Shown here in pieces: positions 1 through 8,770 of a DNA stretch of 32,635 nucleotides (positions are counted from its first letter, which is position 1; the number at the start of each line of letters is the position of its first letter). The translations under genes and the position numbers were made by a program. Source of the stretch: Thermogemmatispora sp. Lineage in GTDB: Bacteria > Chloroflexota > Ktedonobacteria > Ktedonobacterales > Ktedonobacteraceae. The notes under the pieces were generated by a model. The model had not been told where the DNA came from, did no database searches, and saw only the letters and a program-made list of their open reading frames with translations. The stretch covers positions 1 through 32,635 of the forward strand of contig NZ_JADGHT010000011.1 of NCBI RefSeq assembly GCF_019683755.1, in the 5' to 3' direction.

Positions 1-142
1 CCACCCTTCCGAGCATACAGTCCCCACTTGTTACTAGTATTATATGTTGCTCTTCCGATGATGGGTACGTTGCCAGCTAACAAATTTTGCGCCATAATGA
101 GCATGTAGCTAACACATAAAAGCGCACAAGGATGGTTCAGCG

Positions 143-946
143 ATGAGTCGGAGCACTGAGGCCGCTGAGCGTTCGGAGTTCGCTCGCCTCTTGACTGAGC
201 TGCGCCAGAAGCATGGCCTTTCTCAGGGTCAGCTTGCTCAGGCGAGCCGCCTTTCACGGACCTATATTTATCATTTGGAGGTCGGCATGCGCGCTAATCC
301 GTCTCCGCATGTGGTGCGCAATATTGCCCGCGCCCTGGAGTTGCAGGGCGAGGAGTGCCAGCGGTTCTATGAGGCGTATACGCGCTTGACCGGCCAGCAT
401 GTGGAGCCGGATCATTTGAGCAGCGCTCTGCTGGAGCTGGGCGAGCTGGCCAGTCTGTTGGTGCAGAGTACGTCGTACCCGGCCCATTCTCTCGATCGCC
501 TCTGGTTCCTGCATTCTTGGAATAACGCTTCTCTTCGCCTCTTTGAGATCGATCCCCATCTGGCCGAGCATCATCCTAGACTGCATTTGTTGGAGTTCGT
601 CTTTGATCCGCATATGCGCCGCCGCTTCCACGGCTGGGAGGATTTGGCTCGCCGCCTGGTCAGCGATTTTCTGTACAATACGCATACGATGACGCATTTG
701 CCCGAGTATAAGGAGCTGTGGCGCCGTCTGCGCGAGTTGCCGGAGTTTAAGCGGATTGCTGCGGCGGCCTATCCCAGCGGGAAGCCGGCTCCTTCCTTTG
801 TTTTCCAGGTGCAGCATAGCGAGCTGGGTCGCCTGACTCTGCGCACGGCGACGACGGTCTTTACGGGGATGAGCAGCTATTCTATGGTGAGCTATGTGCC
901 GGGCGATCAGCAGACGCTGAAGATCTATCGTGAGCAGGGCTGGTAG
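143..946 (+). CDS. XRE-family transcriptional regulator with MmyB-like ligand-binding C-terminal domain
   Basis: N-terminal HTH (FARLLTELRQKHGLSQGQLAQASRLSRTYIYHLEVGMRANPSPHVVRNIARAL); C-terminus of MmyB-like type (NNASLRLFEIDP...LVSDFLYNT...FQVQHSELGRLTLRT). AAGGA about 13 nt upstream of ATG. Confidence 0.85.
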   Translation: MSRSTEAAERSEFARLLTELRQKHGLSQGQLAQASRLSRTYIYHLEVGMRANPSPHVVRNIARALELQGEECQRFYEAYTRLTGQHVEPDHLSSALLELGELASLLVQSTSYPAHSLDRLWFLHSWNNASLRLFEIDPHLAEHHPRLHLLEFVFDPHMRRRFHGWEDLARRLVSDFLYNTHTMTHLPEYKELWRRLRELPEFKRIAAAAYPSGKPAPSFVFQVQHSELGRLTLRTATTVFTGMSSYSMVSYVPGDQQTLKIYREQGW

Positions 947-973
947 TGGCCTCTGCTCTCAGGCAGGGCCTCG

Positions 974-1669
974 CTAGGGCGTGCAAGGCTCCCCCTCGCT
1001 CGCGCTTGCTCGCGGGCCTGGGGCTGTCTTTTGACGCTCTGCCGCTTGTATGGCCAGCCGCCGGCCATAGGCAAAGGCTCTGGTCCCCAGGGTGCGGGCC
1101 ACCATCGCTCTCACCAGGGAGTCGAAGAGCTGGCAGATCAGGCTGATCAGGAGCAGGGCTAGCAGCGCTTGTCCGCCTCCTTCGATGCTTTCTTTTGCTG
1201 TGAGGAGGCCCGGGGAAAGGGCGCCCAGGATGATGAAGGGCAGTAGGCTGTGGAGGCAGAGGTAGGTGCCGCTGGCTCGGCGCAGGAGCGTCTCCGGCTC
1301 TGCCGCCCACCAGCCTTGGCGCGTGAGCAGGTAGCCGGCGGCCAGGTAGATGAGCAGTCTGCTCCCTTCGACGAGGGCCAGGGGTAGGAGGGCCAGCAGG
1401 GCATAGGCGAGATTGAGCGGGAAGAAGGCAATGAAGAGGTAGAGGACGAAGAGGTACCACCAGGGTCCTGGAAGCATGAGCAGGCTGGGCATGAGTAGCG
1501 CCAGGGCCAGCAGCCCGGTCAGTAGCCAACAAGGCCGCGCCTGGTGTCTGGTCAGGAGGCTCTGTGTGGGGCTATCAGCTCCACTTTCTCTTTGGAGAGC
1601 CGGCGCTGTGGCGGGCCAGGGTCCCGCTCCTGGCCGGGGCAGTTGGGTGTGCTCGTCGCTCGCGCTCAT
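974..1669 (-). CDS. multi-pass membrane protein, unknown function
   Basis: Several hydrophobic segments (WLLTGLLALALLMPSLLML, WWYLFVLYLFIAFFPLNLAYALLALLPLALV); ATG overlaps the upstream stop (ATGA at 1666-1669). Confidence 0.65.
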   Translation of the reverse strand: MSASDEHTQLPRPGAGPWPATAPALQRESGADSPTQSLLTRHQARPCWLLTGLLALALLMPSLLMLPGPWWYLFVLYLFIAFFPLNLAYALLALLPLALVEGSRLLIYLAAGYLLTRQGWWAAEPETLLRRASGTYLCLHSLLPFIILGALSPGLLTAKESIEGGGQALLALLLISLICQLFDSLVRAMVARTLGTRAFAYGRRLAIQAAERQKTAPGPRASASEGEPCTP

Positions 1670-2394
1670 CGGCGATCGTTCTCCTCTCTCCGCAACCTGC
1701 TTTTGAAGCGGCTGCGCCCCAGGCGATTGGTCAGCCAGTAGGCTCCCAGGCCCAGGGTGAAGGCCAGTAGGCCGTTGAGGAAGAGGCCGCTCACAAGCAG
1801 CAGGCTGACCGCAAAGAGCAGGCCAGTATTGAAGGAGACAGAGATCACCTCTGCGATGTTGAAGCCGCTGTAGATAAAGAGGTAGAGGTCAAAGAAGGGT
1901 AAGAAGAGGATGGCATCGGCCAGCAGGTAGCAGATGGTGGCCAGGAGGGCCGGAACCAGGCCATGAGGACTCGGGGGACGGGCTGGCGCTTCTCTTTCCA
2001 GTTCCAGGGGTGGCCAGCCACAGGCGAGGTAGCAGAGGATGGCACAGCCGCTTTGGATCAGGCAGGCCCAACAGGTGTAGGCCAGCAGGAAGGAGAAGAT
2101 GTCTCCTAATTGGAAATGAGCCATGAGGAAATTGGCCAGCGGGGTGCCGAGGAGAAATAGACTCTGGTTGAAGGGGAGTAGCAGGATGATATACCAGACG
2201 ACGGTGAGGATGATGAGGGCGTTGCGCAGGCTGGGATCAGCCCCCGACCAGAGGCCGCTATGCTCTCGAGCATGGCCGTCTGCCCTTGACGCCTGTCTCT
2301 CTGGCCCCGGCGGCTCTGGCTCGCTCGGGACAGCTTCCTCTCTTCCCAGGCCTGGAGGCTCTGGCTCCGCCTGGGAGGCGCGCTCAGCATCCAT
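1666..2394 (-). CDS. multi-pass membrane protein, unknown function (start chosen at MDAERASQ; ORF extends to 2460)
   Basis: Charged/proline-rich N-terminus then hydrophobic helices; AAAAGGA before ATG at 2394; extended -10 GGTATACT on the minus strand near 2485-2490. Confidence 0.6.
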   Translation of the reverse strand: MDAERASQAEPEPPGLGREEAVPSEPEPPGPERQASRADGHAREHSGLWSGADPSLRNALIILTVVWYIILLLPFNQSLFLLGTPLANFLMAHFQLGDIFSFLLAYTCWACLIQSGCAILCYLACGWPPLELEREAPARPPSPHGLVPALLATICYLLADAILFLPFFDLYLFIYSGFNIAEVISVSFNTGLLFAVSLLLVSGLFLNGLLAFTLGLGAYWLTNRLGRSRFKSRLRREENDRR

Positions 2395-2599
2395 TGAACA
2401 GGCGTCCTTTTCGCCTCGACAGATTGGACCACCAGCCACGGGGAGCCTGGCCGGCGGCACGGTTGCTGCGTTGGCTCCTATGGAAAGTATACCTGCTGCG
2501 CTCTGGTTTGTCTAGTGCGGTTGAGCTTAGGCTAGCCCGCAAGCAGCCGACGGTGCGAATCGCTTTCTGCTCGCGGCCCGCCTTTCTGGCGCTCTCGGT

Positions 2600-3403
2600 C
2601 TAGCAGGCACCCCCCGACGGGGCCGGCGGCTCTTGATTCGGCGTTGTCCCTTGCGGCGGTTTCATCCCTGGTATGGGCGGGGGGATCTGTACCGGCAAGG
2701 GTCCTTGCAGCATGTAGGGATCTAGTCGCACTGGCGCCGGCTTTGGGAGGGTAAGCTCTCCACCCAAAGCAGCCGCCCCCAGTCCCCAAATACAGATCAT
2801 AAATGCATCAAAGATGGTGAAAATGATATATGGCTGAATGAAGTCAGGCGAAGAAAAATAGTTACCAAGGTCATTTAAAGGAAAATCATGCATTTGATAG
2901 TAGAGAATGGCGGAGATGAAAGGTGACAGGACGTCCAAGAGGACATACCAGAGGGTCGCCAGGACAGCGGTGCTCATGACCACGCTCATGTTGCCAGTGC
3001 GACGCCCCAGGAAGATGCCGAAGCCGAGATAGACGCAGGAGGCCAGCAGGGTTTGAACCAGACTGAAGATCAGGCTATAGACGAAGCTGGAGAGGACTGT
3101 ATCGCTCCCAGTGGAGGAGCTAAGAAGGCCAGAGGCAATGGCACGGGATAGCTGATAGAGCACATTCCCCGCGGACGTCATGGTGCAGACTTGGAGAAGG
3201 GCCATGATCAATAAGAAGGCCAGCGCCATGAGGAGGCTGGTACGGAGAACGAGGCCGCGCCGATTCCTTACACCTCCCGGCAGGGCCAGCGGAGCTGGCC
3301 CGCCCGCAGTTCCTGTCTGGACAGGCGACATTTGCCCCGCCACCCAGCCCGGCGATGGGCCTTGCTTGGCTTCCCTCTCTGAGGCTTGCTGTGGCTCTTG
3401 CAT
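2600..3403 (-). CDS. multi-pass membrane protein (YIP1-like topology possible), unknown function
   Basis: Hydrophobic segments (LLMALAFLLIMALLQVCTM, VVMSTAVLATLWYVLLDVL, YIIFTIFDAFMICIWGLGAAAL); proline-rich tails at both ends; AAGGGGG before ATG. Confidence 0.6.
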   Translation of the reverse strand: MQEPQQASEREAKQGPSPGWVAGQMSPVQTGTAGGPAPLALPGGVRNRRGLVLRTSLLMALAFLLIMALLQVCTMTSAGNVLYQLSRAIASGLLSSSTGSDTVLSSFVYSLIFSLVQTLLASCVYLGFGIFLGRRTGNMSVVMSTAVLATLWYVLLDVLSPFISAILYYQMHDFPLNDLGNYFSSPDFIQPYIIFTIFDAFMICIWGLGAAALGGELTLPKPAPVRLDPYMLQGPLPVQIPPPIPGMKPPQGTTPNQEPPAPSGGAC

Positions 3404-3547
3404 GAATCCCCCTTGTTACAGAGAGGAACAAGGCTGAGCGCCTCTCCCCTCACTCGCTCTCTGACGATACCGTAGCACCAGATGATAGATCCCAGCTTAT
3501 CATTGATGCGCTGTTTCTTGATTTGGAATGTGTAACGTATTTTCGTC

Positions 3548-3576
3548 TATGATAACATTTGTCAGGATTGTTGTAA
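3548..3576 (-). promoter_or_regulatory. sigma70-like promoter for the 3403 membrane-protein gene
   Basis: Minus strand TTTACA (3571-3576), 17-bp spacer, TATCAT (3548-3553). Confidence 0.5.
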
Positions 3577-3702
3577 ATAGAGCGGCTCTGGCTTCTCGCT
3601 TCCGCTGAACTATGTCAGTCTCGTCTTCTGCAGGCCTGTAGCGGCCAGGCAGCAACTACGAACGTCTGCTCGGTTGCCCGACCGCTATTCAGGCGGCTCA
3701 GC

Positions 3703-5151
3703 CTAGGGCTGGCCTCTCCCCGGCGCGTGCTCCTGGCGCTGGTGATCAGGATCGCTAAAGTAGAGATCGATCCCCCGCTTCAGGGTCTCTAGCAGCGTCT
3801 GGTAGCGATGCCGCAGTGGGAGCGAGACGCTGTGACCATCCAGCAGGCCCTGCAGGGCCTCAAAAAATTCTAGTTCTTGATGGCCGGTACCTACGCCCGC
3901 GAGACCATTGGCAAGCTGGGCCCGCAGGACTTCTCGCGCGCGCTGCAGGATCACTCGCACCGCTAGACTGGCCTCGGGATGGGCTGTGCAGACGTCGACG
4001 ACCGCTTCGCTGATGAAGGCCAGCATCTCTAGTGTCAGTGCGCCTCTGCTCATGGCACGCATGGCCTGGGTGAGCGGTCGCTCCAGCGCTTCGGCGATTA
4101 AGTCGGCGGCTCGCGGCGCTAACTCTTCCAGTTGCTCGTTGATGCCTTCTTCCTGGAGGTGCTCATGGAGCAGGGCAATCGAGGCCTCCACTTCTTCACG
4201 CTGACCAGGCGGCGCTTGCCAGTCGCTCAGCTCGCGTATGCGTAGAAAGCAGGCCAGCGCCAGGCGCGTCTGATTGAAGAAGGCAAAGAAAATCGCCAGG
4301 TTGCTCAAGATGATGGCTTCGCGCTCCTGGTCGTGGATCTGGCGCGCGAGGCTAAGGGCCTCACGATAGCAGCGCAGGGCCTCTCTGGGCTGCAGACAGG
4401 TCTGATAGAGCTGGCCCAGGCCGCCGAGCGTGAGGGCTAAGAGGGGACGGTCGTTCTCGCGACGGAGCAGGAGCAGCGCCTCCTGATAGTAGGCATGGGC
4501 ACGCTGGATCTGCCCAAGCGAGAAGGAGAGGCAGGCCAGTTTGCTCAGCGTAGCTCCCTGGCCGCGTCGATCGTCGATCTCGTGTTGGATGAGTAGCGCC
4601 TCCTGAAAACACTGTAAGGCCCGCTGGATCTGGCCGTGCTCTTGATAGAAGGTGCCCAGGTTGTTGAGCGTGGTGCCTTGACAGCGACGATTGCCTACTT
4701 CCCGATGAATGGCCAGGGCTTCACGATAGCAGATCAGGGCCTGCTGATCGTGGTGCAGCTCGTGGTAGAGGGTGGCCAGCCGCCCAAGGGTGGTACCTTC
4801 GCCCGGGAGGAAGCCGTTTTCGCGCTGGATATTTAAAGCCTGGCGATAGGCCTGTAAGGCTTGCTCTCGCTGGCCACGCTGTTGATAGAGCGTTCCCAGG
4901 CTACAGAGCGCGTTGGCTTCTTCGATGGGGAGGCCACGCTCGCGGCTGAGGGCCAGCGCTTGCTGATAGTAGTTGCAAGCCTGTTCAAGGTCATGCTCTC
5001 GCTGGAAAAGGAGGCCGAGCCTGAAGAGGCTAGCCATCTCACCATCCCGGTCCCCTTGCGCGCGCTGCCACTCTAGCTGCTGCTGATAGTGCGCAATTGC
5101 TTCACTACGGGTCATCTGACCCGGCTCTTCATTCTCTTGCTCGAACGCCAT
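3703..5151 (-). CDS. tetratricopeptide repeat protein with C-terminal helical domain
   Basis: Repeated 40-aa TPR-like units (e.g. ALICYREALAIHREVGNRRCQGTTLNNLGTFYQEHGQIQRALQCFQEALLI); GAGGAG upstream of ATG at 5151. Confidence 0.85.
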   Translation of the reverse strand: MAFEQENEEPGQMTRSEAIAHYQQQLEWQRAQGDRDGEMASLFRLGLLFQREHDLEQACNYYQQALALSRERGLPIEEANALCSLGTLYQQRGQREQALQAYRQALNIQRENGFLPGEGTTLGRLATLYHELHHDQQALICYREALAIHREVGNRRCQGTTLNNLGTFYQEHGQIQRALQCFQEALLIQHEIDDRRGQGATLSKLACLSFSLGQIQRAHAYYQEALLLLRRENDRPLLALTLGGLGQLYQTCLQPREALRCYREALSLARQIHDQEREAIILSNLAIFFAFFNQTRLALACFLRIRELSDWQAPPGQREEVEASIALLHEHLQEEGINEQLEELAPRAADLIAEALERPLTQAMRAMSRGALTLEMLAFISEAVVDVCTAHPEASLAVRVILQRAREVLRAQLANGLAGVGTGHQELEFFEALQGLLDGHSVSLPLRHRYQTLLETLKRGIDLYFSDPDHQRQEHAPGRGQP

Positions 5152-5607
5152 TGCTGGCCGCTCCTCTGATGATCTCAGACTAGGGGTCGTTTGACCCGGC
5201 CTCCTTCACGTGCCCGCTGCTCGCTGCCAGGCTGCTCCCGCTCTTCTCGCTCGGTCAGCGCCAGGCGTCAGGCTCGCGCGGGGATAGGCCCAGATGCGTC
5301 TATGCAGCAGGCGCCTGCTCCAGGCGCTGCTCTCAGAAGCTGCTCCCGGCTCCCTGGCGATTGTGCTGCCTGCACTCAGTCTCGGCGCCGCTTCAATCGG
5401 CCCTCCCCGGCTGCTGCTGCAGGCTCTGCTGCCGTCTGCCGCGCTACTGTGAGCAGCTACACGCTTGAGATATACTTGGTGCGTAGCTACTTGCTTGGTA
5501 GCTATTTCTGTCTTAAGTATACAACAAATTTTTCTGGATGGATATACCTATTGGTCAAGTAGTGAGATGAAGCACATGAAGTGAACACGAGAGTTAGCCC
5601 AAAATGG

Positions 5608-7269
5608 CTAATCTTGCTGATTGCTTGCTATCTGGAAGGCCCTCCAGGCGGTTTGGCCCTTCTGGATAAGGAAGAGCGGCAGGGCATAGGGATGCTCGGG
5701 GGGCAGCTCGGCAGGCTCTCCCTCTAGGAGGGCCAGGAGGGCGGCGTAGAAGTCGGCTGCCGCGGCGCGGGCGCGCTGTTCGGCCTCGTCAGGCGCGCTC
5801 TGGGCCTGGGCCTGGGCCCGCAGGTGCTCTAGTTCGCTCTGCAGGGCCTGCCTCTCTTGGGGCGGACTCTGGTCCGCCAGGGCCAGGCTGATGCGCTCGA
5901 TCAGTGGGCTGAGCTGCTCGGGGGGCAGGATGAGCCGCTCTTGCTGGCTAGGCTCGGGGGGGATGATGCCGGCGATGGTGGCCTCGATCAGGAGGCTGCG
6001 CTCAGATTCGCTGATCTGGCGGATAAAGGCCAAGGCTTCGGGACCAAGTTGGTCGCGGATGGAAGCGATCTCGTCGTCGATGCTGGCGCAGGTGGTGCTG
6101 TCTCCCTGTTCTTCGGCGATGGTGCGCGCCTCGAGGAGGTGGGCCAGGGCGCTCTCTAGCTGGCCGAAGTGGCCGTAGAGGTCGCTGATGGAGCGCAGGG
6201 TGAGGATGAGGCCGGTGGTGTCGCCGCTGCGGGCGCGGCCAAGGAAGGCCCGTCGATAGCGGTCGATGGCCTGAACAGGCTGGCCCAGGTAATGGAAGAA
6301 CTGCCCGAGGGCGTTCCAGCTCATGTATTCGCAGGAGGGGGGCAGGTCGTTGCTCCTGGCCAGGGTCAGGGCCTGCTCGTAGTGGTGGCGGGCGCTCCCG
6401 GTGAGGGCAAGCTGAAAGAGGAGGCCGCCAAGGTCGATGTGGATGGCGAAGAGGCCGAGAGGGTCACTCTGGCTCCCGGCTTGCAGGGTCAGGGCCTGCT
6501 CGTAGGTGGCTCGCGCCTGCAGGAGCTGCCCGCTTTGGTGGTAGACCCCAGCCAGGCTGAGGAGAAAGCCGACTTCGCCTTCACGGTAGCCAAGTCTCCG
6601 GCAGAGGACGCAGGCTTCTTCGTAGAGGCGCCGGGCTTCTTTGTAGTGCTCCTGACGCTCGGCCAGCCGCCCCAGGTCTTTGATGACTATCAGTTCGCGC
6701 TGGAGGGCACCGGCTTGCTGCAGGAGTTGGCGCGCTTGCTGGTAGTGCTGGCGGGCCTCGTCGTAGCGCCCGCGTCGCTCGGCCAGCCGCCCCAGGTTGA
6801 TGAAGGGGACGGCCTCGTTGCTGGGTTCGCCCAGGGCCTGCAGGATCGCAATGGCTTCCTGGTAGGCGGCCTTTGCCTGTTCGTCACGCCCAAGACTTTC
6901 GTAAAGCTGGCCAAGGTTGTGGAGGGTGAAGGCCTGCCCTCGTCGGTCGTTGTGGTGGCGCAGGATGGTCAGGGCTTGCTCGTAAGCGGCTCGCGCGCGC
7001 TCGGGGTCCTCGTCTCTGAGGAGGACGCCAAGGTTGTGAAGGGTGGCAACTTCTCCCTGGGAGTCACCAAGCTGCTGGAAGATGGTCAGGGCCTGCTCGT
7101 ATGAAGTGAGCGCTTGCCCGGGCTGCCCTAGCTGTTGGTAGAGTCCTCCCAGTTCATGGAGGGTGGTCGCCTGGTGCCAGCGATCACCGCTGCGGCGGTG
7201 GTGCTCTAGTTCGCGCTGGCGCTGAGCGATCGCTTGTTCCAGGGCCAGCCTTTCGCCGTCGGTAGTCAT
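5608..7269 (-). CDS. tetratricopeptide repeat protein with C-terminal helical domain (start chosen at MTTDGERL; ORF extends to 7491)
   Basis: Repeated units (ALTSYEQALTIFQQLGDSQGEVATLHNLGVLLRDEDPERARAAYEQALTI); strong GGAGAAAGGAG RBS before ATG at 7269. Confidence 0.85.
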   Translation of the reverse strand: MTTDGERLALEQAIAQRQRELEHHRRSGDRWHQATTLHELGGLYQQLGQPGQALTSYEQALTIFQQLGDSQGEVATLHNLGVLLRDEDPERARAAYEQALTILRHHNDRRGQAFTLHNLGQLYESLGRDEQAKAAYQEAIAILQALGEPSNEAVPFINLGRLAERRGRYDEARQHYQQARQLLQQAGALQRELIVIKDLGRLAERQEHYKEARRLYEEACVLCRRLGYREGEVGFLLSLAGVYHQSGQLLQARATYEQALTLQAGSQSDPLGLFAIHIDLGGLLFQLALTGSARHHYEQALTLARSNDLPPSCEYMSWNALGQFFHYLGQPVQAIDRYRRAFLGRARSGDTTGLILTLRSISDLYGHFGQLESALAHLLEARTIAEEQGDSTTCASIDDEIASIRDQLGPEALAFIRQISESERSLLIEATIAGIIPPEPSQQERLILPPEQLSPLIERISLALADQSPPQERQALQSELEHLRAQAQAQSAPDEAEQRARAAAADFYAALLALLEGEPAELPPEHPYALPLFLIQKGQTAWRAFQIASNQQD

Positions 7270-7510
7270 GCGAGGCTGCTCCTTTCTCCAGCTCTGTAGA
7301 GCACGCCTCGGAGTGGATCGCTTCGCTCGCCGGCCAGGTGGCGGCGTGAGGGACGGGCCAGGATGGCGCGCTCCGCTTGGGCTGGCTTGTCCTGTTGTCT
7401 CTCTCTGGCGCCCGCTCGCCTCTTCTGTCACCCAGCGCTGCGCCTCTCGCTGGCCTGCGCTCCGCTCAGTCACCCCAGACAGCATCAGCATTGCGCTGGA
7501 CGACGATCCA

Positions 7511-7577
7511 GCAAGCAGACGCCCCTTTTCTTCTCTTGTGAAGAGTATACACTATTCGCCAGGGTGTTTGCACGCGA
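7511..7577 (-). promoter_or_regulatory. conserved promoter-like element copy A
   Basis: Near-identical core to 8144-8210; minus strand contains TGCAAACACCCTGGCGAATAGTGTATACTCTTCAC with a TATACT -10-like hexamer. Confidence 0.55.
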
Positions 7578-7686
7578 TGTCGCTCGCTTGCGCTTCTGCC
7601 CTCCTGTTGCGGCGAGGGTTCTGGAGAGGCCAGCTCTCGCCGCCTGGTGGGCGTTGCGCTGGTGTTGCTCTTTCGCTCGCGCGCTC

Positions 7687-7956
7687 CTAATGAGGGGGAC
7701 GCTTGCCTCTGGCTGCCTTGCGCTTGAGCTGCTGCAGTTCTTCTTGCATTTGCTCCCGCGATACGTCTTCGATGAGGGCCGTGACGGGTACGTCCAGCGC
7801 TTCGGCGATGCGATTGAGGGTATAGGTGGAGATCGTTCTATAGGGATTGGCGCAAATACCACGAATAATGTAATAGCTAATTTCCGCTAACATAGAAAGA
7901 CGATGCATTGATATATTTTTCTCTTGAGCTACTTCTTTGACTCGCAGACGTAACAT
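7687..7956 (-). CDS. small XRE-family HTH protein (paralogue 1)
   Basis: MLRLRVKEVAQEKNISMHRLSMLAEISYYIIRGICANPYRTISTYTLNRIAEALDVPVTALIEDV, Cro/C1-type HTH; AGAGGA before ATG. Confidence 0.85.
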   Translation of the reverse strand: MLRLRVKEVAQEKNISMHRLSMLAEISYYIIRGICANPYRTISTYTLNRIAEALDVPVTALIEDVSREQMQEELQQLKRKAARGKRPPH

Positions 7957-8143
7957 GCATTCCTCTCAACTTTCCAGCCATGCAGAGCATAGCACGCGGT
8001 GAATGAGGCGCTCCTCCGCGGCTGGCCCCCTCATCCACCTCTGTGTCTGGCCGCTTCACGCTTTCTAACAGTAGTGGACCGTCGGCGCCTGCCCACCGTT
8101 GAGGTCGCCAGGCCACACGCCAGCCGCCACCAGCGATGGCTAA

Positions 8144-8210
8144 GCAAGCAAGCGCTTCTTTTCTACTGTTATGAAGAGTATACACCATTGTCAGAGTGTT
8201 TGCACGCGAG
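8144..8210 (-). promoter_or_regulatory. conserved promoter-like element copy B
   Basis: Near-identical core to 7511-7577; minus strand TGCAAACACTCTGACAATGGTGTATACTCTTCAT. Confidence 0.55.
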
Positions 8211-8302
8211 CGCACGTCTTTTGGCTTATTCTCTCTCACTGCGCCAGCCTTGGGGCAATTGGTTGACCGGATGTCCATCATTGCTCATCTATCGTCAAGC
8301 GT

Positions 8303-8572
8303 TCAATCAGGCTCAGTCTCATACTCGGACGATTTCCTTTTGAGGCGCTGTCGCTCCTTTTCAGCCTGCTCCCGCGGGACATCTTCGATGATCTCGGTGA
8401 CGGGCACGCCCAGCGCTTCAGCGATGCGATTGATTGTGTCCGAGGAGACCGGTTTGTAGGGATCAACAAAGATCTCGCGAATGACGTGATAGCTGAGCTG
8501 TGCTTGCAGAGAAAGTCTATGCATTGACATTCTCTTTGCTAAGGCAACTTCTTTAACGCGCAGGCGCAGCAA
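8303..8572 (-). CDS. small XRE-family HTH protein (paralogue 2)
   Basis: MLRLRVKEVALAKRMSMHRLSLQAQLSYHVIREIFVDPYKPVSSDTINRIAEALGVPVTEIIEDV; clear paralogue of 7687-7956. Confidence 0.85.
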   Translation of the reverse strand: MLRLRVKEVALAKRMSMHRLSLQAQLSYHVIREIFVDPYKPVSSDTINRIAEALGVPVTEIIEDVPREQAEKERQRLKRKSSEYETEPD

Positions 8573-8661
8573 GCTGGTTCCTCCACCTGTTTTTTTCTTA
8601 GCATACCAGCCAGTCGCTACACAGGTAATTCCACTTCTTGGTATCTCCTTGAAAGGATATA

Positions 8662-8690
8662 TTTACAAATTGATACTTTGAAGATATAAT
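8662..8690 (+). promoter_or_regulatory. sigma70-like promoter for the 8771 ORF
   Basis: TTTACA (8662-8667), 17-bp spacer, TATAAT (8685-8690). Confidence 0.65.
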
Positions 8691-8770
8691 TTGGATGGGT
8701 TAAGGCTAATCCCAAGCACAAGCAAGGGATTGGAAGAAAGTGTCATCTTGCCGCAACAGAAAGGAAGTGC

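Noticed and set aside
254-817. 187-aa minus-strand ORF opposite the XRE/MmyB-like gene
   Set aside because: Antisense shadow; the plus-strand product has a clear HTH domain.
882-1532. 216-aa minus-strand ORF rich in Pro/Arg/His
   Set aside because: Out-of-frame reading of the membrane-protein gene 974-1669, which has the hydrophobic pattern of a real product.
6169-7104. 311-aa plus-strand ORF opposite the TPR gene
   Set aside because: Shadow ORF: the antisense reading of a repetitive GC-rich coding region; composition (VAEDAGFF..., LVVLAGLVVA) and lack of RBS do not support it, while the minus-strand TPR protein is convincing.
6480-7140. Repeats 'cagggcctgctcgta' in the TPR gene as DNA repeats
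   Set aside because: They encode the recurring YEQALT segment of each TPR unit; explained by protein repeats.
7511-8210. The two 67-bp copies as a CRISPR or transposon remnant
   Set aside because: Only two copies, far apart, no terminal inverted repeats or target duplications seen; promoter-like content explains them better.
8100-8220. Copy B element as a XerCD dif site
   Set aside because: Compared by memory with known dif sequences; the TGAAGAGTATACACCATT core lacks the expected paired 11-bp arms. A proper dif search is still worthwhile.
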